A stretch of 64,000 nt of DNA, from NCBI RefSeq assembly GCF_001591345.1, contig NZ_BCUS01000007.1, positions 1 through 64,000 on the forward strand, in the 5' to 3' direction. The stretch's first letter is position 1; every line of letters starts with the position of its first letter. The notes under the pieces are model-generated. The model worked only from the letters and a program-made list of their open reading frames with translations. It was not told the origin of the DNA and did not search any database. Source of the DNA: Variovorax boronicumulans NBRC 103145. GTDB lineage: Bacteria > Pseudomonadota > Gammaproteobacteria > Burkholderiales > Burkholderiaceae_C. Made by a program: the position numbers and the translations under genes. Below, in pieces: positions 56,045-64,000 of this stretch.

Positions 56045-56533
56045 ATGTACACCAAACTTTGCCGCACGCTCGCCCGTGCCTGCATGTGGTTGGGCATCCT
56101 CGGTCTCGTCGCGGTGATCTGCGCCGTGAGCTGGCAGGTGTTCGGCCGCTACGTGCTCAACAACACCCCCACCTGGGCTGAGAGCCTCGCGCTGCTGCTG
56201 GTGCTCTACGTGACCATGCTGGGCGTGGCCGTGGGCGTGCGCGATGCGGGCCACATCGGACTTGAATCGTTCCTCGTGCTCGCGCCCGACTGGCTGCGCC
56301 TGAAGATGGAATACCTCATCCACGCGCTGATCCTGCTGTTCGGCCTGGCCATGGCTTGGAACTGCGCCTCGCTCGCCGAATCGGTGTGGGACTACCGCCT
56401 GCCCACGCTGTGGATTTCCGAAGGCTGGAAGTACGTGCCCGCCGCCGTGTCCGGCGTCCTCATCGTGATGTTCTCGATCGAACACATCATCGCCTTGGCC
56501 CAAGGCCGCGAAGTCGAACCCGCCTGGGGCTGA
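56045..56533 (+). CDS. dctQ: TRAP transporter small membrane subunit, DctQ family
   Basis: Small subunit of 162 residues with four membrane helices. The family patterns SWQVFGRYVLNNTPTWAESLALLL and VGVRDAGHIGLE are present. DctQ scaffolds the large subunit and contacts the receptor. It is separated from dctM by eight bases and from dctP by the stem-loop region. Confidence 0.92.
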   Translation: MYTKLCRTLARACMWLGILGLVAVICAVSWQVFGRYVLNNTPTWAESLALLLVLYVTMLGVAVGVRDAGHIGLESFLVLAPDWLRLKMEYLIHALILLFGLAMAWNCASLAESVWDYRLPTLWISEGWKYVPAAVSGVLIVMFSIEHIIALAQGREVEPAWG

Positions 56534-56541
56534 ACCTCATC

Positions 56542-57837
56542 ATGACGACCCCTCTTCTCATTCTTTGCCTCTCGTTCACGCTGTTCCTGCTGCTCGGCGT
56601 GCCGGTGGCGTTCTCGATCGGCCTGTCGGCCCTGGCCACGCTGCTGTGCGAAGGCCTGCCGCTCGCGGTGGGCTTCCAGCAGATGACCTCGGGCATGGGC
56701 ATCTTCTCGTTCCTGGCCATTCCCTTCTTCATCTTCGCCGGCGAGCTGATGCTCTACGGCGGCATCGCGGACCGCATCGTCAACTTCGCGCGCAACCTCG
56801 TGGGCCACGTGCGCGGCGGCCTGGGCATGTCGAACGTGGTGGCCTGCACCTTGTTCGGCGGCGTCTCGGGCTCGCCCGTGGCGGACGTCTCGGCCATGGG
56901 CGCCGTGATGATCCCGATGATGAAGAAGGAGGGCTACCACGCCGACTACGCGGTCAACGTGACGACCCACGCGGCCCTGGTCGGCGCGCTGATGCCGACC
57001 AGCCACAACCTCATCATCTATTCGCTCGCAGCGGGCGGCAAGGTGTCGATCGCGGCGCTGATCCTGGCGGCGCTGCTGCCGGCGGCCGTGCTCACGTTGA
57101 GCAACCTCGCGGCCGCCTACCTCGTGGCCGTGAAGCGCGGCTACCCGGCCGGCAGCTTCCCGGGCTGGGCCATCGTGGCGCGCTCGTTCGCGGCGGCGCT
57201 GCCGGGCCTGTTCATCGTGGTGCTGATCCTCGGCGGCATTTTGTCGGGCATCTTCACGGCGACCGAATCGGCGGCGGTGGCGGTGCTCTATGCGCTGGCG
57301 CTGACAATCTTCGTGTACCGCACGCTGAAGTGGGAGCACTTCATCAAGGCCGCCTCGAAGGCCGTGCGCACCACGGGCGTGATCCTGCTGCTGATCGGCA
57401 TCTCGAGCACCTTCGGCTACCTCATCAGCCTGTACGGCGTGGCCGAGCTCACGGGCCAGATGCTGTCGCAGGTGACGACCACGCCGTGGATGATCTTCCT
57501 GCTCATCAACATCATCCTGTTCGTGCTGGGCACCTTCCTGGACATGGCCGCGACCATCCTGCTGTGCACGCCGATCTTCCTGCCCATTGCACAGCAGTAC
57601 GGCATGACCTCGGTGCAGTTCGGCGTGGTGATGCTCATCAACTGCGCGCTCGGGCTGAACACGCCACCCGTGGGCACCACCCAGTTCGTCGGCTGCGCCA
57701 TCGGCGGGGTGTCGGTGGGCACGGTGATGCGCACGATCTGGCCCTTCTACGGCGCGCTGATCTTCGCGCTCGGCGTGGTCACCTTCGTGCCGGCGTTTTC
57801 CACCTGGCTGCCGAGCCTGTTCATGGTGGTGAAGTAA
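56542..57837 (+). CDS. dctM: TRAP transporter large membrane subunit, DctM family
   Basis: Large subunit of 431 residues with about twelve helices: the transport channel of the sodium-driven TRAP system. Markers are [39 protein letters not shown] and the C-terminal [16 protein letters not shown]. Start ATG at 56542; a longer in-frame lead lies inside dctQ. It forms a complete TRAP transporter with the two preceding genes. Confidence 0.95.
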   Translation: MTTPLLILCLSFTLFLLLGVPVAFSIGLSALATLLCEGLPLAVGFQQMTSGMGIFSFLAIPFFIFAGELMLYGGIADRIVNFARNLVGHVRGGLGMSNVVACTLFGGVSGSPVADVSAMGAVMIPMMKKEGYHADYAVNVTTHAALVGALMPTSHNLIIYSLAAGGKVSIAALILAALLPAAVLTLSNLAAAYLVAVKRGYPAGSFPGWAIVARSFAAALPGLFIVVLILGGILSGIFTATESAAVAVLYALALTIFVYRTLKWEHFIKAASKAVRTTGVILLLIGISSTFGYLISLYGVAELTGQMLSQVTTTPWMIFLLINIILFVLGTFLDMAATILLCTPIFLPIAQQYGMTSVQFGVVMLINCALGLNTPPVGTTQFVGCAIGGVSVGTVMRTIWPFYGALIFALGVVTFVPAFSTWLPSLFMVVK

Positions 57838-57859
57838 AGAAAAGAGAAAGGGCCTCCCG

Positions 57860-59431
57860 ATGGCCGATGCGAACACCCGACCGCCGCTGTACATCCGCAT
57901 CCACGCGGCCGACAACGTCGCCATCGTCGCGAACGACGGCGGCCTGAAGGCCGGCACGGCCTTCGACGACGGCCTGGTGCTGGTCGACACCGTGCCCCAG
58001 GGCCACAAGGTGGCGCTCGTCGACCTGGCCGAAGGCGACGCCATCCGCCGCTACAACGTGGTGATCGGCTACGCGCTCAAGGCGCTGCCGCGCGGCAGCT
58101 GGGTGCACGAGCGCGTGATGCGCATGCCGGTCGCGCCCGAGCTCGACGGCCTGCCCATCGCCACGGTCAAGCCCCCTGCCCTGCCGCCGCTCGAGGGCTA
58201 CACCTTCGAGGGCTACCGCAACGCCGACGGCTCGGTAGGCACGCGCAACATCCTCGCGATCACGCAGACCGTGCAGTGCGTGGCGGGCGTCACCGAATTC
58301 GCCGTGCAGCGCATCAAGGCCGAGCTGCTGCCGAAGTACCCGAATGTCGACGACGTGGTGGCGCTCGAGCACAGCTACGGCTGCGGCGTGGCCATCGACG
58401 CGCCCGATGCCATCGTGCCGATCCGCACCCTGCGCAACATCAGCCTCAACCCCAACTTCGGCGGCGAGGTGATGGTCGTGAGCCTGGGTTGCGAGAAGCT
58501 GCAGCCCGAGCGGCTGCTGCCGCCCGGCACCATCCCCATCGCCGACCAGCGCGGTGCGCCCGCCGACGACCTCGACGTGGTCTGCCTGCAGGACGACGCG
58601 CACGTCGGCTTCATGTCGATGATCGATTCGGTGATGCGCCAGGCCGAGACGCACCTCACGCGCCTCAACAAACGCCGGCGAGAAACCGTGCCCGCGAGCG
58701 AACTCGTCGTGGGCGTGCAGTGCGGCGGCAGCGACGCCTTCTCGGGCGTCACCGCCAACCCGGCCGTAGGCTTTTGCACCGACCTGCTGGTGCGCGCGGG
58801 CGCCACCGTGATGTTCTCGGAAGTCACCGAGGTGCGCGACGGCATCGACCAGCTCACCTCGCGCGCGGCCACGCCCGAGGTGGCCGACGCCATGATCCGC
58901 GAGATGGCCTGGTACGACGCCTACCTCGACAAGGGCCGCGTCGACCGCAGCGCCAACACCACGCCGGGCAACAAGAAGGGCGGGCTGTCGAACATCGTCG
59001 AGAAGGCGATGGGCTCGATCGTGAAGTCGGGCTCGGCGCCGATCACCGGCGTGCTCGCGCCCGGCGAGAAGCTGGCGCACAAGGGCCTGATCTACGCCGC
59101 CACGCCGGCCAGCGACTTCATCTGCGGCACGCTGCAGCTGGCGGCCGGCATGAACCTGCACGTGTTCACCACCGGCCGCGGCACGCCCTACGGGCTGGCC
59201 GAGGTGCCGGTGATCAAGGTCGCCACGCGCAGCGACCTCGCGCGCCGCTGGCACGACCTGATGGACGTGAACGCAGGCCGCATCGCCGATGGCGAAGCCA
59301 GCATCGAGGACATCGGCTGGGAGATGTTCCGCCTGATGCTCGACGTGGCCAGCGGCCGCAAGAAGACCTGGGCCGAGCACTGGAAGCTGCACAACGCGCT
59401 GGTGCTGTTCAACCCGGCACCGGTCACCTGA
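57860..59431 (+). CDS. garD: Galactarate dehydratase (UxaA/GarD family)
   Basis: Iron-dependent dehydratase of 523 residues. Residues 1-100 are the SAF domain, followed by the altronate/galactarate dehydratase domain with [20 protein letters not shown] and [17 protein letters not shown]. Length equals E. coli GarD (523). It dehydrates galactarate to 5-keto-4-deoxyglucarate, the substrate of KdgD in the other operon. GarD, not altronate dehydratase, is preferred because udh and a lactonase precede it; UxaA (altronate) is the alternative. Enolase-type GudD and this unrelated enzyme thus occur in one regulon. Confidence 0.9.
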   Translation: MADANTRPPLYIRIHAADNVAIVANDGGLKAGTAFDDGLVLVDTVPQGHKVALVDLAEGDAIRRYNVVIGYALKALPRGSWVHERVMRMPVAPELDGLPIATVKPPALPPLEGYTFEGYRNADGSVGTRNILAITQTVQCVAGVTEFAVQRIKAELLPKYPNVDDVVALEHSYGCGVAIDAPDAIVPIRTLRNISLNPNFGGEVMVVSLGCEKLQPERLLPPGTIPIADQRGAPADDLDVVCLQDDAHVGFMSMIDSVMRQAETHLTRLNKRRRETVPASELVVGVQCGGSDAFSGVTANPAVGFCTDLLVRAGATVMFSEVTEVRDGIDQLTSRAATPEVADAMIREMAWYDAYLDKGRVDRSANTTPGNKKGGLSNIVEKAMGSIVKSGSAPITGVLAPGEKLAHKGLIYAATPASDFICGTLQLAAGMNLHVFTTGRGTPYGLAEVPVIKVATRSDLARRWHDLMDVNAGRIADGEASIEDIGWEMFRLMLDVASGRKKTWAEHWKLHNALVLFNPAPVT

Positions 59432-59457
59432 TCGAACCACCCTCACGGAGCACAGTC

Positions 59458-60219
59458 ATGGAAGACCTCAAGGACAAGACCGCCCTCGTCACCGGCGCCA
59501 GCACCGGCATCGGTGCCGCGGTGGCCATCGCGTTTGCCGCGCGCGGCATGCGCGTGGCCGTGCACTACAACAGCTCGACCGAGGCGGCGACCCGCGTGGT
59601 CGACACCATCCGCGCCGCCGGCGGCACGGCCTTCGCGCTGCAGGCCGACGTGCGCGACACCGCCGCGATCCGCGCCTGCGTGCAGGACACGACAGCGCAG
59701 TTCGGCCGCATCGACGTGCTGGTGAACAACGCCGGCAGCCTGGTCAAGCGCATGCCCATCGCCGAGTTCGACGATGCGCTGTTCGACGAAGTGATGCACA
59801 TCAACGCGCGCTCCGTGCTGGCCTTCTGCCGCGAAGCCGTGCCGCAGATGCGCAAGCAAGGCAGCGGCGCCATCATCAACGTGACCTCGGTGGCCGCGCG
59901 CACCGGCGGCGGGCCCGGCGCCTACCTGTACGCAGGCGCCAAGGGCTTCGTGAGCACCGCGACGCACGGTCTGGCCAGAGAGCTCGTGGGCGACCGCATC
60001 CGCGTGAACGCGGTGGCGCCCGGCGTGATCCAGACGCCGTTCCAGGACCGCTTCTCGACGCCCGCGATGCTCGAAACCTTCAGGACCGGCATCCCGATGG
60101 GGCGCCTGGGCACGGCCGACGAATGCGTGGGCGCTTTCCTGTACCTCGCGTCCGAACAGCTCTCGGGCTACGTGACGGGGCAGGTGCTCGAGGTGAACGG
60201 CGGGCAGTACATGCCCTGA
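59458..60219 (+). CDS. SDR-family oxidoreductase in the aldarate operon
   Basis: Short-chain dehydrogenase of 253 residues. Cofactor motif TGASTGIG (about 12-19), NNAG at 90, catalytic Ser in VTSVAARTG and YxxxK in YLYAGAKG. NVTSV... places it in the classical group with 3-oxoacyl-ACP reductase-like proteins. Position after garD suggests a sugar-acid substrate such as a keto-aldarate or gluconate-type compound; none can be assigned. CGGAG lies ten bases before the ATG at 59458. Confidence 0.88.
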   Translation: MEDLKDKTALVTGASTGIGAAVAIAFAARGMRVAVHYNSSTEAATRVVDTIRAAGGTAFALQADVRDTAAIRACVQDTTAQFGRIDVLVNNAGSLVKRMPIAEFDDALFDEVMHINARSVLAFCREAVPQMRKQGSGAIINVTSVAARTGGGPGAYLYAGAKGFVSTATHGLARELVGDRIRVNAVAPGVIQTPFQDRFSTPAMLETFRTGIPMGRLGTADECVGAFLYLASEQLSGYVTGQVLEVNGGQYMP

Positions 60220-60272
60220 CGCACTCCCCCGCCTTCTCAGCACAACAGATCAACAACGGAGACAGAGACATC

Positions 60273-61253
60273 ATGAAGAGAAGCCAGTTCGTCCGCGGCA
60301 TTGCCGCCCTTTCGGCCACCGCCGCCCTCTCGCTCGGCCTGGCCGCGCCCGCCGCGGCGCAAGCCAACGACTTCCCGAACCGCACCATCGAGCTGCTCGT
60401 GCCCTACCAGCCCGGCGGCGGCACCGACGGCCTGGCGCGCGCGTTTTCCGAAGCCAGCCGCAAGCACATCTCGCAGAGCATCGTGATCGTCAACCGCCCC
60501 GGCGCGGGCGGCGCCATCGGCTGGACCGAGGTGATCAACGCCAAGCCCGACGGCTACAAGCTCGCGGTGCTCACCGTGGAACTGCTCACGCTGCCGCACC
60601 TGGGCCTGGCCAAGTTCAACTACGACGACTTCCAGCCCATTGCGCAGCTCAACGCCGACCCGGCCGCGATCACCGTGAAGGCCGATGCGCCGTGGAACAC
60701 CATCGAAGAATTCCTCGCCGCCGCGAAGAAGTCGCCCGAGAGCATCCGCGTGGGCAACTCGGGCAACGGCTCGATCTGGCACCTGGCCGCCGCCGCGCTC
60801 GAAGACAAGACCGGCACCAAGTTCGGCCACATCCCGTTCCAGGGCGCCGCGCCTGCCGTGCTGGCGCTGCTGGGCGGCCACATCGAGGCCGTGGCCGTGA
60901 GCCCCGCCGAAGTCACGACGCACGTGCAGGGCGGCAAGCTCAAGGTGCTGATGGTGATGGCCGACAAGCGCGTGAAGGGCTTCGAGAAGATCCCGACCGC
61001 CAAGGAGCGCGGCATCGACCTGTCGATCGGCACCTGGCGCGGCCTCGGCGCACCGAAGAACACGCCACCCGAAGTGATGGCCAAGCTGCGCGAGATCACC
61101 GCCAAGACCGCCGCCGAGCCGCTGATGCACGAGGTGATGGACAAGCAGAACCTGGGCTACGTCTACACCGACGGCGCGGTGTTCAAGGAAACGCTGGCCA
61201 AGGACAACGCCTACTTCAAGGCGCTGATCACCAAGCTGAACATCAAGCCGTGA
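60273..61253 (+). CDS. Bug-family extracytoplasmic solute receptor
   Basis: Periplasmic binding protein of 326 residues, with signal peptide to about residue 29 (ALSLGLAAPAAAQA). It has TIELLVPYQPGGGTDGL and IVNRPGAGGAIG, with VGNSGNGSIWHLAAAAL in the domain-2 region. Follows the SDR gene by 53 bp in the aldarate operon. A carboxylate such as an aldarate or lactone derivative is the likely ligand. Confidence 0.9.
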   Translation: MKRSQFVRGIAALSATAALSLGLAAPAAAQANDFPNRTIELLVPYQPGGGTDGLARAFSEASRKHISQSIVIVNRPGAGGAIGWTEVINAKPDGYKLAVLTVELLTLPHLGLAKFNYDDFQPIAQLNADPAAITVKADAPWNTIEEFLAAAKKSPESIRVGNSGNGSIWHLAAAALEDKTGTKFGHIPFQGAAPAVLALLGGHIEAVAVSPAEVTTHVQGGKLKVLMVMADKRVKGFEKIPTAKERGIDLSIGTWRGLGAPKNTPPEVMAKLREITAKTAAEPLMHEVMDKQNLGYVYTDGAVFKETLAKDNAYFKALITKLNIKP

Positions 61254-61279
61254 ACGCGACACGACAAGGAGACACCGCC

Positions 61280-62272
61280 ATGCAACGTCGCACACTCATC
61301 CAGTCCGCCCTCGCCGCCTCGCTGGCGGCAGCCCTGCCCGCCTTCGCGCAGGGCGGCACCGCCTGGCCCACGGGCAAGGCGATCACCTACCTCGTGCCCT
61401 TTCCCGCGGGCGGCACCACCGACGTGCTGGGCCGGCTCATCGGCCAGAAGCTCGGCACCGCGCTGGGCACGAGCGTGATCATCGACAACAAGGGCGGCGC
61501 CGGCGGCAGCGTGGGTTCGGAGATCGGCGCGCGCGCCGCGCCCGACGGCTTCACGCTGGTGGGCGGCACGATCAGCTCGCACGCGATCAACGTGAGCCTG
61601 TACCCCAAGCTGGGCTACGACCCGCAGAAGTCGTTCGCGCCCGTGACGCTCATCGGCACCAACCCGGTCGTGCTGGTGGTGAACCAGGCCAGCCCCTACA
61701 AGACGCTGAAGGACGTGATCGCCGCGAGCAAGGCCAAGGCCGGCGGCCTCTCGTCGGCCTCGGCGGGCACGGGCACCTCGCAGCACCTGGCGCTGGAACT
61801 GCTGGGCTACAAGTCGGGCGTGAAGTTCACGCACATCCCGTACAAGGGCAGCGGCCCCGCGATCCAGGACGTGATCGGCGGGCAGGTCGACATGATGTTC
61901 GACACCACCGTGGTGGCCGGCCCGCACATCCAGAGCGGCAAGCTGCGCGCTATTGCGGTCACCTCGGCCAAGCGCCTGGCCTCGATGCCCGACGTGCCCA
62001 CGGTGGCCGAATCGGGCGTGCCCGGCCTGCAGGACTTCGAGGTGGTGTCGTGGCAGGCGATCTTCGTGCCCGCGGGCACGCCGCCCCCCGTCGTCGATCG
62101 CCTGCACACTGAGATCCGCAAGATCCTCGCGACGCCCGAGATGCAGGACAAGCTCAAGGGCTTCGGCATGGAGCCCGCCGACCTGACGACCGCGCAGATC
62201 GCCGCCTTCCAGAAGACGGAAGTGGAGAAGTGGGCGCAGGTGATCAAGGCCGCAGGCATCAAGGCCGACTGA
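61280..62272 (+). CDS. Bug-family extracytoplasmic solute receptor
   Basis: Last gene of the aldarate operon, 330 residues, signal peptide to about residue 23 (LAASLAAALPAFAQ). Features: AITYLVPFPAGGTTDVLGRL, VIIDNKGGAGGSVGSEIG, SSASAGTGTSQHLALELL. AAGGAG lies ten bases before the ATG. The pair 60273/61280 are paralogues but clearly diverged, so they probably bind different acids or act at different concentrations. No TctA/TctB genes lie nearby. Confidence 0.9.
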   Translation: MQRRTLIQSALAASLAAALPAFAQGGTAWPTGKAITYLVPFPAGGTTDVLGRLIGQKLGTALGTSVIIDNKGGAGGSVGSEIGARAAPDGFTLVGGTISSHAINVSLYPKLGYDPQKSFAPVTLIGTNPVVLVVNQASPYKTLKDVIAASKAKAGGLSSASAGTGTSQHLALELLGYKSGVKFTHIPYKGSGPAIQDVIGGQVDMMFDTTVVAGPHIQSGKLRAIAVTSAKRLASMPDVPTVAESGVPGLQDFEVVSWQAIFVPAGTPPPVVDRLHTEIRKILATPEMQDKLKGFGMEPADLTTAQIAAFQKTEVEKWAQVIKAAGIKAD

Positions 62273-62291
62273 CCTCCCCGAATCCGGCAGC

Positions 62292-62478
62292 CACCACACC
62301 CCCACAAGCGCCTGGTGGGCGGTGTGGTGCGGGCGGCCCCTCTGTGCCGCCGAGGCGCGCAGCGTTTCGCGGATCAGGGCTCGCAGCTGTTTGAGCCGAA
62401 GGCGAGTTCTGCGAGACCCCGCGAAACGCGAGCACCGCAGGGCAGCCGCGAAGCGGCCGGCACAGTGGGGCCGCCCGC
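62292..62478. repeat. Nested palindromic intergenic element upstream of psd
   Basis: Three inverted repeats. CACCACACC (62292-62300) pairs with GGTGTGGTG (62321-62329). Then a 21-bp arm (62329-62349) pairs with 62458-62478 with two mismatches, and GCGTTTCGCGG (62362-62372) pairs with CCGCGAAACGC (62419-62429) inside it. The segment can fold into a rod of about 150 bases. It fills most of the 339-bp gap before psd and carries no gene. Different in sequence from the element at 31362/44288. Confidence 0.75.
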
Positions 62479-62611
62479 GCCGCGCCGCCCGCCGGGCGCG
62501 TGCTCCGCAAAGAGCGCCCGCCCTCGCGAACCAAGGGAAGCTTCCTACGCCCCCGAGAAGAAGCGCTTTATAGAATGCCCGTCCGATTCCGCATTCCAGG
62601 CCTTTCACAAC

Positions 62612-63457
62612 GTGTCCGATCGCTCCGCAGTTCTGCCCCAATACCTGTTCCCCAAGCAGGCCCTGACCAATTTCGCCGGCTGGGTCGCAGGCAAGGAACG
62701 AGGCGCGGTCACCACCTGGATCATTCGCCGCTTCGTTGCCAAGTACAACGTCGACATGGGCGAGGCGCTCGAGTCCGACATCCATCACTACAAGAGCTTC
62801 AACCAGTTCTTCACGCGCGCCCTCAAGCCCGGCATGCGCCCGCTCGCGCAGGCCGACCTCGTCTGCCCCGTGGACGGCGCCATCAGCCAGTTCGGTGCCA
62901 TCGAGGGCGACCAGATCTTCCAGGCCAAGGGCCACAACTACACGACCACCGCGCTGGTCGGCGGCGACGCGGCACTGGCCGCCAAGTTCGCGCACGGCAG
63001 CTTTGCCACGCTGTACCTGAGCCCCAAGGACTACCACCGCATCCACATGCCCTGCGACGGGCGGCTGGTGCGCATGATCCACGTGCCCGGCGACCTGTTC
63101 TCGGTCAACCCGACCACCGCGCGCGGCGTGCCCGGCCTGTTCGCGCGCAACGAACGCGTGGTGTGCGTCTTCGAATCGGCCCACGGCCCCTTCGTGCTCG
63201 TGCTCGTGGGCGCCACCATCGTCGGCAGCATGGCCACCGTGTGGCACGGCGTGGTCAACCCGCCGCGCGTGGGCGAGCTGCGCGAGTGGCACTACAACGA
63301 CCAGCAGATCGACATCAAGAAGGGCGACGAGATGGGCCGGTTCTTGCTGGGCTCGACCGTCGTCATGCTGTTTCCGGCGCCCGCGCTGGCCTTCAACCCG
63401 GACTGGTCGCCCACCCGCGCGATCCGCCTGGGCGAAGCCATGGCCAACTACGCCTGA
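62612..63457 (+). CDS. psd: Phosphatidylserine decarboxylase proenzyme
   Basis: Makes phosphatidylethanolamine at the inner membrane. The proenzyme has 281 residues from a GTG at 62612 (MSDRSAVLPQYLFPKQALT). Self-cleavage at G247-S248 in LLGSTVV produces the pyruvoyl alpha chain. YLSPKDYHRIHMPCDG and DGAISQFG are family signatures. The GTG is chosen because no in-frame ATG or strong ribosome binding site gives a normal length; the ATG at 62575 is in another frame. A TATAGAAT sequence at 62569-62576 could be its -10. Not near other phospholipid genes here. Confidence 0.92.
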   Translation: MSDRSAVLPQYLFPKQALTNFAGWVAGKERGAVTTWIIRRFVAKYNVDMGEALESDIHHYKSFNQFFTRALKPGMRPLAQADLVCPVDGAISQFGAIEGDQIFQAKGHNYTTTALVGGDAALAAKFAHGSFATLYLSPKDYHRIHMPCDGRLVRMIHVPGDLFSVNPTTARGVPGLFARNERVVCVFESAHGPFVLVLVGATIVGSMATVWHGVVNPPRVGELREWHYNDQQIDIKKGDEMGRFLLGSTVVMLFPAPALAFNPDWSPTRAIRLGEAMANYA

Positions 63458-63646
63458 TTTGTGAAGCTTTGTCTCGAAACCCGCATGCTGCATGCCTGTA
63501 CAGCTATAAAACCAGTAGCATCCTGATCCTTCGCGCTATAGTCGTCGGCCAGCCAGACGGTCCATGACGACCAATCACAAACAAGAGTGCGCCGCCCCGG
63601 CCCGCCCCCGGCCGACGGTCCGCCCAGCTTCGAGGAGATGATGTCG

Positions 63647-64000
63647 ATGAGTACCAAGGAAAACGCAGCCATCAGCCAGTTGCTCGCCCTGCTCGAAGCC
63701 CGCTATGCGCTGCGTGTGCTGTGGGCCCTGCGCGACGGCCACGCCCAGACCTTCCGGCTGCTGCAGGACAGCGTCGGCGGCATCACTCCCAACACCCTCA
63801 ACACCCGCATCAAGGAGCTGCGCGAAGCCGGCGTCGTGAGCCACGGCAGCGACGGCTACTGCCTCACGCTGAGCGGTCAGGACCTGCTCAAGCGCCTGTC
63901 CGACCTGCAGGCCTTCGCCGCCAAGTGGCAGCTCGGGCAGAGCAAGAAGGCCGCGGGGCCGGCCGCCGCGCAGCCTGCATCGGCCGAGGCATCCTCGCCC
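63647..64000 (+). CDS. HxlR-type winged-helix regulator (3' end cut by window edge)
   Basis: 118 residues are visible without a stop before the window ends. Winged-helix features: LLALLEARYALRVLWALRDG, RLLQDSVGGITPNTLNTRIKEL and LREAGVVSHGSDGYCLTLSG, typical for HxlR/PadR-like transcription factors. The C-terminal part becomes Ala/Pro-rich, as a linker. Three in-frame ATGs at 63638, 63641 and 63647 follow GAGGAG; 63647 has the best spacing (nine bases). The target genes are not evident. Confidence 0.8.
   Translation, partial: MSTKENAAISQLLALLEARYALRVLWALRDGHAQTFRLLQDSVGGITPNTLNTRIKELREAGVVSHGSDGYCLTLSGQDLLKRLSDLQAFAAKWQLGQSKKAAGPAAAQPASAEASSP

Overview
The window reads as chromosome of a high-GC betaproteobacterium, most likely a Comamonadaceae member close to Variovorax. 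The reasons are the five Bug-type extracytoplasmic solute receptors, a phasin, a dnaG-rpoD pair with a long betaproteobacterial-type sigma-70, and compact operons with many ATGA overlaps. This assignment is inference from gene content and base composition. No rRNA, tRNA, CRISPR, prophage or insertion sequence was seen.

Layout. 1-7.8 kb: two MFS exporters (the first cut by the window edge and preceded by a perfect palindromic operator), rmuC, a 2-hydroxyacid dehydrogenase, an antiporter-like membrane protein and pncB. 7.9-12.6 kb: CsbD stress protein, a duplicated secreted protein, thioesterase + HDAC-like amidohydrolase, a phasin with PhaR-like promoter sites, an SDR and a YihY membrane protein. 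12.7-17.4 kb: dnaG and rpoD. 17.5-26.1 kb: MFS drug exporter, HPP-CBS membrane protein, a LysR-controlled HMG-CoA-lyase/CoA-transferase/Bug operon, an MBL-fold/DsbA-like gene pair and a monooxygenase-like protein. 26.3-32.8 kb: a Liv-type ABC transporter operon ending in a tannase-family lipoprotein esterase, preceded by a three-repeat operator of PcaU/PobR layout. 33-37.9 kb: a VanA/VanB-like Rieske demethylase with its own GntR regulator, divergent from a stand-alone MetE-like methyltransferase and a GST. 37.9-44.3 kb: cardiolipin synthase, an unexplained 539-bp intergenic region, a secreted HExxH/Ig-domain protein, a ROK-family protein and an orphan osmoprotectant receptor-permease fusion.

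44.6-62.3 kb is the main functional block: two operons either side of a FadR-type regulator that together encode oxidative hexuronate/aldarate breakdown. Uronate dehydrogenase makes aldarolactones, lactonases open them, GudD (glucarate) and GarD (galactarate) dehydrate them, KdgD produces alpha-ketoglutarate semialdehyde, and an aldehyde dehydrogenase yields alpha-ketoglutarate. A TRAP transporter and four Bug receptors supply uptake. Both operons carry nearly the same 21-bp promoter element (52156-52176 and 53108-53128), which ties them into one regulon.

62.3-64 kb: an intergenic nested palindrome, phosphatidylserine decarboxylase (psd) and a truncated winged-helix regulator. Dispersed intergenic DNA is notable: a ~257-bp internally palindromic element occurs twice in opposite orientations (31362-31618 and 44288-44547).
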